A stretch of 64,000 nt of DNA from JACRCT01 sp049841135. Lineage in GTDB: Bacteria; Myxococcota; Myxococcia; Myxococcales; UBA5297. Each line of letters opens with the position of its first letter. The first letter of the stretch is position 1. Positions 46,353 through 54,803 of the stretch are shown piece after piece. The notes beneath the pieces are model-generated. The model had not been told where the DNA came from, ran no database searches, and saw only the letters and a program-made list of their open reading frames with translations. Where the stretch lies: contig JASGHK010000008.1 of NCBI GenBank assembly GCA_049841135.1, positions 930,001 to 994,000 on the forward strand, written 5' to 3'. A program made the translations under genes and the position numbers.

Positions 46353-46376
46353 AACTTGGTCCACGTGGACCAAGTT
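46353..46376. repeat. Perfect 24-base palindrome, copy 2
   Basis: The left half AACTTGGTCCAC is followed exactly by its reverse complement. It could be a dimeric operator or a cruciform/hairpin repeat. Confidence 0.7.
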
Positions 46377-46587
46377 CCCGAGGTGAGGCTCGGCTCGCAG
46401 GGCGCTCGGGCCGCCCTCGAGTTGCTCGGAGTGCCCGGTGGCGCCCCCCGACCAAGCGCTCGCAGGTGGCGGCTCGGACCCCCGCTGCATACCCCCATGG
46501 GTGAACAGAGCGAATCGGGGGCCCCGGGGCCAGGGTGGGCGGAAGCGGTCGCCTGCTGAGCCGCGGGGCATCGTGGAGAGCCAGGCC

Positions 46588-47016
46588 ATGAACTGCAGCG
46601 ACATCATGAAGAAGGCCGTCGTGTTCCTGGGCAAGGGGGACACCGCGCTCACTGCCGCCAAGCTGATGAACGACTCCAACGTCGGCTTCCTGCCCGTCTG
46701 CGAGGACGGCAAGGCGATAGGCACGCTGACCGACCGGGACATCTGCTGCCGGGTGGTTGCCTACGACAAGCCCTCGAGCACGTTCGTGGGCGACGTCATG
46801 ACCCACGACGTCGTCGCCTGCCTGCCGGAGGACAGCATCGACACGGCGGCGCAGACCATGGCCGACAACCAGGTCTCGCGGCTGCTCATCTGCGACTCGA
46901 ACAACATCCTCAAGGGCATCATCAGCCTGTCCGACCTGCCCCAGGCCAGCGCCGAGCAGGCGTACCAGGCCTTCCAGGGGGTCACCGAGCGCGAGTCGGC
47001 TCCCCAGCCCACCTAG
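46588..47016 (+). CDS. Two-CBS-domain protein
   Basis: 142 residues made of a CBS pair: MNCSDIMKKAVVFLGKGD, then VGFLPVCEDGKAIGTLTDRDI, VGDVMTHDVVACLPEDSID and VSRLLICDSNNILKGIISLSDL. Such stand-alone pairs usually bind adenine nucleotides and regulate partners. GGAGAG precedes the ATG by 8 bases. An upstream in-frame start at 46438 runs through repeat sequence and is rejected. The partner is unknown. Neighbours are hcp and a DUF362 gene. Confidence 0.9.
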   Translation: MNCSDIMKKAVVFLGKGDTALTAAKLMNDSNVGFLPVCEDGKAIGTLTDRDICCRVVAYDKPSSTFVGDVMTHDVVACLPEDSIDTAAQTMADNQVSRLLICDSNNILKGIISLSDLPQASAEQAYQAFQGVTERESAPQPT

Positions 47017-47056
47017 CCCATCGAGTTGCGGCGAAGTGCGCCGCGATCGGGTAGGA

Positions 47057-47099
47057 ATGGCTCCCTCGAAGACACAGCCGTCGGGAGTGAGGGAGCCAT
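47057..47099 (+). promoter_or_regulatory. 11-bp hairpin covering Shine-Dalgarno and start codon
   Basis: ATGGCTCCCTC (47057-47067) pairs perfectly with GAGGGAGCCAT (47089-47099). The 3' arm contains the ribosome binding site GAGGGAG and the first two bases of the ATG at 47098. A TAGGAAT hexamer (47052-47058) overlaps the 5' end. Confidence 0.6.
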
Positions 47100-48384
47100 G
47101 AGTCCAAAGTCGAAGGTCGCCATCCTGCGCACGTCGCCCGCCACCGTGCTGGCGGACTACCACGAGCTGATGAACCTGGCGGGCTACCAGGACGTCGTCG
47201 CCAAGGACGCCGAGACGGCGCTGAAGGTGAACATCTCCTGGCACTTCTTCTACCCGGCCGCCTCGACGACTCCTTGGCAGCTCGACGGCGTCATCCGGGC
47301 CATGAAGGCGGACGGCTACTCGCCGGACAAGGTCCACGCCTGCCACAACCGCACCGTCGTCATCGATGCGCACCTGGGCGAGCGCGAGAACAAGCAGATC
47401 GACGTGGTGCAGGCGCACGGGCTCAAGAACGTGCACCTCTACGAGGGCGAGGAGTGGATCGACGTCCGCGAGGCGGTGGGTGACGTCGCGAAGCAGTTCC
47501 TGGTGCTCAACGAGGTCTACCCGGACGGCTTCAGAATCCCCAAGCGCTTCATCGGCGAGAGCATCATCCACCTGCCCACGGTGAAGACGCACATCTTCAC
47601 CACCACCACCGGCGCCATGAAGAACGCCTTCGGTGGGCTGCTCAACGAGCACCGGCACTGGACGCACCCGGTCATCCACGAAACGCTGGTCGACCTGCTG
47701 CGCATCCAGAAGAAGATCCACCGCGGCGTGTTCGCGGTGATGGACGGGACGTTCGCCGGCGACGGCCCCGGGCCGCGCTGCATGGTGCCGCACGTCAAGA
47801 ACGTGATCCTGGCCTCGTCCGACCAGGTCGCCATCGACGCGGTGGCGGCCAAGCTGATGGGGATGGACCCGCTCTCCATCAAGTTCATCCGGCTGGCGCA
47901 CGAGGCGGGGCTGGGCTGCGGCGACGTGCGCGACATCGAGATCGTCGGCGACGCCAGCGTGGCGGCGCAGAACTGGCGCTTCGACGGCCCGTTCAAGAAC
48001 ATGACCTTCGCCTCGCGCAACCAGCACCGCATCTACTGGGGCCCGCTGAAGAAGCCGCTGGAGTGGTCGCTGAAGACCTGGCTGGCGCCGTGGAGCTACG
48101 TCGCCTCCGTCGGCTACCACGACATGTTCTGGTACCCGGTGTACGGCAAGAAGCGGATCCAGGAGGCGCTGGAGAGCGAGTGGGGCCGCCTCTTCGCCAA
48201 CTGGAACAGCGTGCAGCCCGACGCCGAGGGCAAGGGCTTCCCGGACGTCGGCGCGGCGCACCCCGAGTTCGTGAAGATGGGGCTCAAGCACATGCTCGAG
48301 GCCACGCGGCTGTTGGGCATGGCGGTGACGGAGTCGCCGGAGCTGCAACACTGGAAGGGCCGGAAGTGGGGCGTGATGCGGTAG
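47098..48384 (+). CDS. DUF362 family protein
   Basis: 428 residues. Typical blocks: VNISWHFFYPAASTTPWQLDG, IPKRFIGESIIHLPTVKTH, TTGAMKNAFGGLLN, HETLVDLLRIQKK, AVMDGTFAGDGPGP and SSDQVAIDAVAAKLMGMDPL. No ferredoxin-type CxxC cluster is visible in the C-terminal part, unlike the first DUF362 gene at 2735. The function of the family is not established. The long ORF start at 47026 is rejected because GAGGGAGCC sits directly before 47098. It converges with the kinase gene, with 3 bases between stops. Confidence 0.88.
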   Translation: MSPKSKVAILRTSPATVLADYHELMNLAGYQDVVAKDAETALKVNISWHFFYPAASTTPWQLDGVIRAMKADGYSPDKVHACHNRTVVIDAHLGERENKQIDVVQAHGLKNVHLYEGEEWIDVREAVGDVAKQFLVLNEVYPDGFRIPKRFIGESIIHLPTVKTHIFTTTTGAMKNAFGGLLNEHRHWTHPVIHETLVDLLRIQKKIHRGVFAVMDGTFAGDGPGPRCMVPHVKNVILASSDQVAIDAVAAKLMGMDPLSIKFIRLAHEAGLGCGDVRDIEIVGDASVAAQNWRFDGPFKNMTFASRNQHRIYWGPLKKPLEWSLKTWLAPWSYVASVGYHDMFWYPVYGKKRIQEALESEWGRLFANWNSVQPDAEGKGFPDVGAAHPEFVKMGLKHMLEATRLLGMAVTESPELQHWKGRKWGVMR

Positions 48385-48387
48385 CGG

Positions 48388-50022
48388 CTACTTCTTCACC
48401 ACGTACTCGAGCAGGCTCCACGTCAGCATGCCGGTCGAGATGGCCAGCAGGATCAGCCCGATGATGGCCGGGATCCTCGAGCTTCGCCTCGGCACCGGGT
48501 GAGGTCCGCTGTCGAAGGAAGGCACCTGCGCGACCTGGCTGGTCCACGCCGGCTCGGCGCTGGCGTGCGCGGGCGGCTTGGGGAGCGGGATGGCCGGCGC
48601 GCTGGTACCAGGTGACGGCGGCGCGGAGCGCAGACCGGGCTGCGGCGCCGCCGCTGGGGCCGGAGGTGTCGAGCGCATTGCGACGGCCGGCATCGAGCCC
48701 GAGAGCGGCGGAGAGGGCGGCGGCATCGGCACCGTCTTCTCTTTCCAGTGCGGGTCGGGCTCGGTCTTGTCTCGCCAGACCCCGTCCACCGTCTCCTCGT
48801 CGTCGGTGTTGCGGTCCCCCTCGGCCTCGAGCTCGGTCTGGTCCTTCCAGTCGCCGGTCGGGTCGGTCTCCTGGCTGGCGGCCTGGCGAGGCGGCGCCAT
48901 GCCGATGGGCTGGGCGATTTTGACCTTGAGCGGGTCGGTCATCCACTTGGCCGCGACCGGTTCGGGCGTCGGCTCGTGCGGCACCTGCTCCGACTCCGAG
49001 AGGTTCACCAGCGTCAGCTCGGGCTTGAACTCGGCGAGCTTGGGCTTCTTCTGCGAGACCGAGATCGGCGCCTCCAGCGGCTCGGGCGTCAGCTCCGGCG
49101 GCGGGCGCAGCTTGTCGGGGAACCGCGCCGCGAGGTCGCGCGCCCAGGCGCCGACGTCGGTCGGGCCCTTCATCGCCTTGAGCGCCTCGCGCAGGTCCCT
49201 GGCCATCGCGGCGGCGTCCGGGTAGCGCTGCTCGCGGTCCTTCTGGAGCGCCTTCAGGACGACGGCCTCCAGCACGCTCGGGTAGCCGGCCACGACGCTC
49301 GAGGGAGGCTCGGGCTCGAAGCGCAGCACCGCGCGCAGGATGTCGACGATCTGCTTGCGGTCGAAGGCGCGCTCGCCGGTGGTGATCTCGTAGAGCGTCA
49401 CGCCCAGGGCGAAGAGGTCGCTGCGCCCGTCGAGCGCCTTCTGCTCGATCTGCTCGGGCGACATGTAGCGGAACTTGCCCTTCACCACGCCGGGCTGGGT
49501 GAACGTCAGCTGGGTCTGCGCCTTGGCGACGCCGAAGTCGATGAGCTTCACCTCGCCCGTGGTCGTGATCATCACGTTCGAAGGCGTGACGTCGCGGTGG
49601 ACCAGGTTGAGCGGGCGGCCGTTCAGGTCGGTGCGGGCGTGCGCGTGCGCCAGGGCCTCGGCCACCCCCTGGGCGATGCGCGCGCCGATGGTCGGCGGGA
49701 TCCTGCCGCCAACGACCTTGGCCAACGCGTGCAGGTCCCAGCCGCGCACGTACTCCATGGCCAGGTAGATGAGGTTGTCTTCCTTGCCCAGCTCGTGGAC
49801 GTGCACGATGCCGGGGTGGTCGAGCAGCGCCGCGACCTTGGCCTCGCCCACCAGCATCGCGAGGAACTGCACCTCCTCGGACAGCTCGGGGAGCAGCCGC
49901 TTGATGACCACCGGCTCGTCCCGGCCCTTCTGCCGCGCCAGGAAGATCTCCGCAGTGCCGCCGTGCCCCAGCGAGCGCAGGAGCGTGTACTTGCCGAAGG
50001 TCTGAGGCAACGGCGAGGGCAC
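48388..50022 (-). CDS. Ser/Thr protein kinase with C-terminal membrane anchor
   Basis: About 544 residues. The kinase domain is at residues 8-275: glycine loop LGHGGTAEIFLARQ, Lys in VVIKRLLPEL, HRDVTPSNVMI, DFGVAKA and GKFRYMSPEQ. HRDVTPSN is the variant common in myxobacterial kinases. A Pro/Glu-rich linker follows, with repeated W(K/R)D(Q/K)TE segments (GDWKDQTELE, GVWRDKTEPD, HWKEKT). One membrane helix (IIGLILLAISTGMLTW) ends the protein. The start is uncertain: the GTG at 50022 gives a clean kinase start (VPSPLPQTFGKYTLL), while upstream sequence is low complexity. It is divergent from a second kinase gene. Confidence 0.88.
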   Translation of the reverse strand: MPSPLPQTFGKYTLLRSLGHGGTAEIFLARQKGRDEPVVIKRLLPELSEEVQFLAMLVGEAKVAALLDHPGIVHVHELGKEDNLIYLAMEYVRGWDLHALAKVVGGRIPPTIGARIAQGVAEALAHAHARTDLNGRPLNLVHRDVTPSNVMITTTGEVKLIDFGVAKAQTQLTFTQPGVVKGKFRYMSPEQIEQKALDGRSDLFALGVTLYEITTGERAFDRKQIVDILRAVLRFEPEPPSSVVAGYPSVLEAVVLKALQKDREQRYPDAAAMARDLREALKAMKGPTDVGAWARDLAARFPDKLRPPPELTPEPLEAPISVSQKKPKLAEFKPELTLVNLSESEQVPHEPTPEPVAAKWMTDPLKVKIAQPIGMAPPRQAASQETDPTGDWKDQTELEAEGDRNTDDEETVDGVWRDKTEPDPHWKEKTVPMPPPSPPLSGSMPAVAMRSTPPAPAAAPQPGLRSAPPSPGTSAPAIPLPKPPAHASAEPAWTSQVAQVPSFDSGPHPVPRRSSRIPAIIGLILLAISTGMLTWSLLEYVVKK

Positions 50023-50239
50023 GAAGGGTGGCACGAGGCGGAATCTTCCGGGGGTCCGGGAGCCCAGGTCAAGTCGGGCTTCGGCTCCAGGCCCGAGGCT
50101 CCAGGCCCCAGACTTCAGGCCCGGGCTCCGGGACCTACCCGAGGAGGAAGGCAAGACGAGGTACCCGAAGCCCGCAGCCCGAAGCCTGTTTCTTCGCGCT
50201 CCCCGCGAAAGTAGGCGAACATGGGCCCCGTTGAGTCCC
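50023..50239. other. Low-complexity spacer between divergent kinase genes
   Basis: 217 bases with several imperfect copies of GGCTCCAGGCCC(GA)-type units around 50080-50130, and no supported gene. It must hold both kinase promoters. Confidence 0.4.
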
Positions 50240-51883
50240 ATGGCCGATAAGGTCCCGAGCCCCATCAAGTTCGGGCGCTACGAACTCGTCCAGCGCATCG
50301 GCGCCGGCGGCATGGGCGAAGTGTGGCTCGCGCACCTGCCCGGCCTGGGCGGCGTCTCGAAGATGTGCGTGGTCAAGAAGATGCTGCCGCACCTCTCGAG
50401 CGACAAGACGTTCGTCAAACGCTTCCTCGACGAGGCCAAGGTCGTCGTCCACCTGAACCACGGCAACATCGCCCAGGTCTTCGAGATGGGCGAGGTCGAG
50501 GACGAGTACTTCATCGCCATGGAGTACGTGGAGGGCAAGACCGTCGCCCGCATCAGCTCCCGCCTGCGCGAGCGCAACGAGCGCTTCCCCCTCCCCCTCG
50601 CCCTCTACATCGGCGCCCGCGCCTGCGACGCCTTGAGCTACGCGCACCGCAAGACCGACCTGCAGAACCGGCCGCTGCACGTCGTCCACCGCGACGTCAG
50701 CCCGTCGAACATCCTCGTCAGCTACGACGGCGAGGTGAAGGTCATCGACTTCGGCGCCGCCCAGTCCACCATGAAGGAGGCGCACACCGCTCCGCGCGTG
50801 GTCATCGGCAACCTGGCGTACATGAGCCCGGAGCAGGCCCGCAAGAAGCCCGTCGACGGCCGCGCCGACGTCTACTCCATCTCCGTCGTGCTCTGGGAGC
50901 TCATCGCCTGGACCGCCCTGGCCACCGGCGGCGACCACGTCGAGCGCTGGCGCCGCGCCGCCTACCCGCGCTTCGCGCCACCCTCCAAGCTGCAGCCGGA
51001 CGTGCCGGACATCCTCGACCCGATCATCATGCGCGGCCTGGCCCAGGACCCGCTCGACCGCTTCCCCAGCGCCGAGGCCCTGCGCGACGAGCTGCAGCGC
51101 GCGCTCCTGCAGGTGGGCGCCAAGACCAGCCAGTCGACGCTCGGCGCCTTGATGCAGGCCCTCTTCCGCCAGGAGGCGAACCAGGAGAAGGCCACGGTCG
51201 CCCGCGCGATGGCGGCCTTCGACGCCGAGTCGACCGACAAGGGAGAGCGCCGCGTCGTCAGGGCTCCGCCGCCGCTCGACCCCGAAGACGTCACCATGCC
51301 GGGCCACGGCGGCGCGCCCACCTTCAGCATGGAGGCGATCCCCGCCGCGGCTCCGCCTCCTCCGATGGGCCGGCCGCCGCCCCCCGTCGCCGACCCCGAG
51401 CCCGAGCCGCTCTTCCGGCGCGGGCCGCCGGCGCCACCGCCCGTCTCGGACTCTTCGCCGTCCGCCTCCAATCCCTCCGGCCGAAGCGGACCGTCCTCGT
51501 CTTCGTCGTCCGACTACGACCCCGACCGGACCCGCGCCGCGCCGGAGTCCGCCGAGGTGGAGAAGCCCCCGCCGCCCGTCGACCCCGCCACGGCAGAGCG
51601 CCGCGCCTCGGACCGCCAGAGCGACGAGATGCCGACGGTGACCTGGGTCCAGCAGCCAGCCCCACGCCGCCGCCGCTTCACCGACGCCCTCACCGCCGAC
51701 TACGGGCCCCAGGACCGCAAGAAGCACATCCTCTTCCGCATCCTCCTCTTCGCCGGGGCCTTCATCATCGGCGTCGTGCTGGCGGTCCTGCTCTCGCAGC
51801 TGCTCTCCGGCCCCTCCCAGCCGGAAGCGACCCCGGTCGGCGCGCCCCTCCCGCCCGCCACCGGCGCACCCAAGCGCAAGTGA
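50240..51883 (+). CDS. Ser/Thr protein kinase with C-terminal membrane anchor
   Basis: 547 residues. Kinase domain about residues 10-285: IGAGGMGEVWLAHLPG, VVKKMLPHLSS, FIAMEYVEGKTV, HRDVSPSNILVS, DFGAAQS and GNLAYMSPEQARKK. A Pro/Ser-rich cytoplasmic linker (residues 330-465) leads to one membrane helix (ILLFAGAFIIGVVLAVLLSQLL) and a short outer tail. The ATG at 50240 is chosen over a TTG three codons upstream. The output of such kinases in myxobacteria is usually unknown. It lies just upstream of the ATP synthase genes but with its own spacing. Confidence 0.9.
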   Translation: MADKVPSPIKFGRYELVQRIGAGGMGEVWLAHLPGLGGVSKMCVVKKMLPHLSSDKTFVKRFLDEAKVVVHLNHGNIAQVFEMGEVEDEYFIAMEYVEGKTVARISSRLRERNERFPLPLALYIGARACDALSYAHRKTDLQNRPLHVVHRDVSPSNILVSYDGEVKVIDFGAAQSTMKEAHTAPRVVIGNLAYMSPEQARKKPVDGRADVYSISVVLWELIAWTALATGGDHVERWRRAAYPRFAPPSKLQPDVPDILDPIIMRGLAQDPLDRFPSAEALRDELQRALLQVGAKTSQSTLGALMQALFRQEANQEKATVARAMAAFDAESTDKGERRVVRAPPPLDPEDVTMPGHGGAPTFSMEAIPAAAPPPPMGRPPPPVADPEPEPLFRRGPPAPPPVSDSSPSASNPSGRSGPSSSSSSDYDPDRTRAAPESAEVEKPPPPVDPATAERRASDRQSDEMPTVTWVQQPAPRRRRFTDALTADYGPQDRKKHILFRILLFAGAFIIGVVLAVLLSQLLSGPSQPEATPVGAPLPPATGAPKRK

Positions 51884-51912
51884 CGGCGCCGCGGCGCCTG
51901 CCAGTTTTCGGG

Positions 51913-51941
51913 TTGCGGGCGGGCAGGCTGCGTGCTAAATC
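51913..51941 (+). promoter_or_regulatory. Putative promoter TTGCGG-N17-TAAATC for ATP synthase genes
   Basis: The -35-like TTGCGG (51913-51918), a 17-base spacer and TAAATC preceded by TGC (extended -10). It is about 180 bases before the atpZ ATG. Confidence 0.5.
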
Positions 51942-52118
51942 CCCGCGGTCGTTCGCAGCAGTCGAATTTGATTGGGCTTTTGGGGAGGCGCGCCGGGGTA
52001 GGACGCTCCCTTCCAACGGCAGATCGAGTCCGCGCTGACAAAGGAAAAGGACAATAACGGCGGAGACTTCGCTTCCGCCTACCGTCGGGCTTCGCCCATC
52101 CTCGACGGGGTCTATCAG

Positions 52119-52316
52119 ATGGTGGCGGCAGTCCTGTTGGGAACACTGGGCGGGTGGTGGCTGGACAAGAAGCTGGGGACCTCGCCCTGGCTGGTCGTCG
52201 CGGGGTCGGTGCTGGGGGTCAGCAGTGGGATGGCGGTCTTCCTCAGGGCAGCCCTGAGAACGGGCCGAAGCAAAAAACCGCAGAAGCCGAAGTCGAAAGC
52301 GGACGGCGACACGTGA
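52119..52316 (+). CDS. AtpZ/AtpQ-like F0F1 assembly or ion-transport subunit
   Basis: Two membrane helices (VAAVLLGTLGGWWL and WLVVAGSVLGVSSGMAVFL) separated by DKKLGTSP, the pattern of the AtpZ/AtpQ/AtpI-related small proteins at the head of atp operons. The ATG at 52119 gives only 65 residues and cuts into helix 1. The frame is open upstream to 52002 and reads a plausible N-terminus (NNGGDFASAYRRASPILDG) without ATG, GTG or TTG, so either a CTG (52035) is used or a start is hidden by a sequence error. The 3' end overlaps the next gene by GTGA. Confidence 0.68.
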   Translation: MVAAVLLGTLGGWWLDKKLGTSPWLVVAGSVLGVSSGMAVFLRAALRTGRSKKPQKPKSKADGDT

Positions 52317-52699
52317 AGAAGAGCCTCTTCGGAAAGAGCCTCGCCCTCTTCGCCCTCACCACCGGGTTGGGCGTCGCCGCGCCGTTCTTCGTGCAGGGCC
52401 CCGCGCGCCTGGGCGCCGGCACGGGCGTCGTCGTGGGCGCCATCGCCTCCGCCTCGGCGCTCGGTCTGCTCGCCTTGGCGTTCGACCGCGGCCTCAAGCT
52501 GGTGCTGGGCGCGCTGGTCGTCGGCTTCCTCCTGCGCATGATGTTGGTGGCCGCAGGCGTGCTCGTCGCTCACGTCCTGGGCGGTGACCTGCTCGCCTTC
52601 GCCGCCACGTTCTTCGCGCTCTACCTCGCGCACCAGATCATCGAGCTCGCGGTCGTGGTCCGGCATGCCCGGCCACAGGCTGCGGAGGGCCAGGCATGA
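52313..52699 (+). CDS. ATP synthase subunit I-like membrane protein
   Basis: 128 residues with four hydrophobic helices (LALFALTTGLGVAAPFFVQG, GVVVGAIASASALGLLALAF, LVLGALVVGFLLRMMLVAAG, LLAFAATFFALYLAHQIIEL), the size and position of AtpI, which helps assemble the c-ring. The GTG start overlaps the upstream stop and the end overlaps atpB (ATGA), so the three genes are coupled. Sequence similarity to AtpI is weak, and position is the main evidence. Confidence 0.72.
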   Translation: MKKSLFGKSLALFALTTGLGVAAPFFVQGPARLGAGTGVVVGAIASASALGLLALAFDRGLKLVLGALVVGFLLRMMLVAAGVLVAHVLGGDLLAFAATFFALYLAHQIIELAVVVRHARPQAAEGQA

Positions 52700-53811
52700 G
52701 CTCGCCCAAGTTCCTCGTCGCTCTCCTCGTCGCCGCGGCGCTGCCGCTGTCGACCTCCGCGTTGGCGCAGGAGGCCGAGGCGCCAGCGCACCACGCCGCC
52801 ACCCCGGCTCCCGCCGAAGGCCAGCACGCGCCGCCCCAGCACGCGGCGGAGGCGCTGGACTGCCCGGCCATCCTCGCCGACCACGGCGGGCACCACGCCG
52901 CGAACCCCGAGGTGGCGGAGGTCATCTTCCACCACGTCACCGACTCCTACGTGGTGGCCTTCGAGAGCCCGTTCAGCCACGACGCCCTGGAGATCGACTT
53001 CAAGAAGCTGGAGTGCAAGACCCTGGGCTGGAACGGCATCGTCCACGTCGGCGGCAAGGCCGTGGACCTGACCCCCACCAAGCACACCTTCTGGATGTGG
53101 GTCGCGGCGCTGGTGCTCATCTTGATGTTCTGGTTCTCGGCGCCCAAGAAGGGCACCAAGGACCTCGTGCCGCGCGGCTTCGGGACGCTGCTGGAGATCC
53201 TGGTGCTGTTCGTGCGCGACGAGATCGCCCGCAAGAACATCCCCGGCCACAAGGACGCCGACCGCTACACGCCCTACCTGCTCAACGCCTTCTTCTTCAT
53301 CCTGGTGATGAACTTCCTGGGGCTCATCCCCTACCTGGCCAGCGCCACCAGCAACTTGAACGTCACCCTCGGCCTGGCGCTCCTGACCTTCCTCGTGACC
53401 CAGGGGGCGGGCATCCGCGCCGCAGGCGTCGGCGGCTGGCTCAAGCACCTGACCGGCGGCGTGCACCCGCTGCTGTGGCCGATCATGATCCCGGTGGAGT
53501 TCCTGGGCCTGTTCACCAAGCCCTTCGCGCTCACCATCCGCCTCTTCGCGAACATGGTGGCCGGGCACATCGTCATCTTCTTCCTGCTGGGCCTCATCTT
53601 CATCATGAAGTCGGTGTGGCTGGCGCCGGTCTCCGTGCCGTTCGCCTTCGCCATCTACCTGCTCGAGATCTTCGTGGCGCTCGTCCAGGCCTACGTCTTC
53701 ACCATGCTCTCCGCGCTGTTCATCGGGATGGGGGTGGCGATGGGCCACCACGGGCACGAGGAGCACGGCGCGCCGGGCGCGAAGGATGCCGGGCACGCGG
53801 TTCACCACTGA
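52696..53811 (+). CDS. atpB: ATP synthase F0 subunit a
   Basis: 371 residues. The C-terminal 250 residues are the normal a subunit: YTPYLLNAFFFILVMNFLGLIPY, MIPVEFLGLFTKPFALTIRL (essential Arg), FANMVAGHIVIFFLLG and AIYLLEIFVALVQAYVFTML. The first 125 residues are an extra part: a signal-like helix (FLVALLVAAALPLSTSALAQ), a His/Ala/Pro-rich stretch and a small folded segment (DSYVVAFESPFSHDALEI). Typical a subunits have 220-290 residues. Proton conduction with the c-ring follows from family knowledge. Confidence 0.93.
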   Translation: MSSPKFLVALLVAAALPLSTSALAQEAEAPAHHAATPAPAEGQHAPPQHAAEALDCPAILADHGGHHAANPEVAEVIFHHVTDSYVVAFESPFSHDALEIDFKKLECKTLGWNGIVHVGGKAVDLTPTKHTFWMWVAALVLILMFWFSAPKKGTKDLVPRGFGTLLEILVLFVRDEIARKNIPGHKDADRYTPYLLNAFFFILVMNFLGLIPYLASATSNLNVTLGLALLTFLVTQGAGIRAAGVGGWLKHLTGGVHPLLWPIMIPVEFLGLFTKPFALTIRLFANMVAGHIVIFFLLGLIFIMKSVWLAPVSVPFAFAIYLLEIFVALVQAYVFTMLSALFIGMGVAMGHHGHEEHGAPGAKDAGHAVHH

Positions 53812-53884
53812 AGAAGGAAGGCCGGCGCTTCGAGGCCGGCCGCGACTGAAGGGTTCCGCAGCACTATTTCGGAGGCAGACGGAC

Positions 53885-54112
53885 ATGACGAACGTGGCAT
53901 TGGCTTACTTCGCGGCGGGCATCGGTGCGGGTCTCGCGGTCCTCGGCGCCGGCTTGGGCATCGGCAGGCTCGCGGCGGCCGCGATGGACGGGACCGCGCG
54001 GCAGCCCTCGGCCGGCGGCGACATCCGCACCTCGATGATCATCGCCGCGGCGCTGATCGAAGGCGTGACCCTGTTCGCCGAGGTCGTCGCCATCATCCTC
54101 GCGGTCAAGTAA
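53885..54112 (+). CDS. atpE: ATP synthase F0 subunit c
   Basis: 75 residues forming a helical hairpin: GIGAGLAVLGAGLGIGRLAAAA, loop ARQPSAGGD, then MIIAAALIEGVTLFAEVVAIIL. The ion-binding Glu is in ALIEG. The Gln and Ser/Thr residues that mark sodium-binding c subunits are not seen, so protons are the likely ion. 73 bases after atpB. Confidence 0.95.
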   Translation: MTNVALAYFAAGIGAGLAVLGAGLGIGRLAAAAMDGTARQPSAGGDIRTSMIIAAALIEGVTLFAEVVAIILAVK

Positions 54113-54251
54113 CGAGCCTCGCTGATGGGGAGTGGCAGGCGTCCCCGCCTGCCCCTCCACGCTTCAGCCGCAGTCTTCAGCAGCTCCAGTCTCGAGCAGT
54201 GGTCGGACCGGCCGCTTTCGTTGCGGTGGCCGGCGCTTGCGGAGGCGTCCG

Positions 54252-54803
54252 ATGGTGTCGCTCTTGGACCTTGCCAACTTCCCGGTGCTGGCCGCGAGCC
54301 TCATCGAGGTCAACCCCGGCCTGACCTTCTGGACGATCATCACGTTCATCGTGGTGTTCGTGGTGCTGCGCTGGAAGGCCTGGGGCCCCATCCTGCAGAT
54401 GGTGCAGGACCGCGAGAAGGCGATCGTCGAGTCCATCGAGGCCGCCAAGCGCGAGCGCCAGGAAGCCGAGAAGATCCTCGGCGAGCAGAAGCAGGCCATC
54501 GCCGAGGCGCGCCGCGAGGCCTCCGAGCTGGTGAAGAAGAACCAGGCCGAGGTCGAGCGGGTGCGCGAGGACCTGATGGCCAAGAGCCGCAAGGACGCCG
54601 AGGAGCTGGTGGCCACGGCGCGCAAGCAGCTCGAGGACGAGAAGGCCAAGGCCATCGCCGAGGTCCGCAGCCACGCGGTGGATCTCGCGCTCCAGGCCGC
54701 CCAGCGGCTGGTGGAGTCCTCGCTCGACGAGGCGAAGCAGCGCCAGCTGGTGACCGAGTTCATCTCGAAGATCGAGACGGGCAAGGAGAAGCCGCGCGCG
54801 TAG
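54252..54803 (+). CDS. atpF: ATP synthase F0 subunit b
   Basis: 183 residues: one membrane helix (LTFWTIITFIVVFVVL) followed by RWKAWGPILQMVQDREKAI and a long charged coiled coil to the C-terminus, the stator stalk. GGAGGCGTCCG precedes the ATG at 54252. The F1 genes (delta, alpha, gamma, beta, epsilon) do not follow. The next 276 bases are non-coding, so the F0 and F1 operons are separate in this genome. Confidence 0.93.
   Translation: MVSLLDLANFPVLAASLIEVNPGLTFWTIITFIVVFVVLRWKAWGPILQMVQDREKAIVESIEAAKRERQEAEKILGEQKQAIAEARREASELVKKNQAEVERVREDLMAKSRKDAEELVATARKQLEDEKAKAIAEVRSHAVDLALQAAQRLVESSLDEAKQRQLVTEFISKIETGKEKPRA

Larger units (their letters stand above)
46224..46587. other. 364-base intergenic region with palindromic repeats
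   Basis: No gene. It contains two copies, 80 bases apart, of an imperfect direct repeat (about 46249-46295 and 46328-46375). Each ends in a long palindrome, and a third half-site lies between them. Small open frames across it are products of the repeat. Confidence 0.6.

Noticed and set aside
46224..46587. tRNA or small RNA gene in the hcp-CBS gap
   Set aside because: Palindromes do not form a cloverleaf and no GGTTCGAATCC-type arm or tail is visible.
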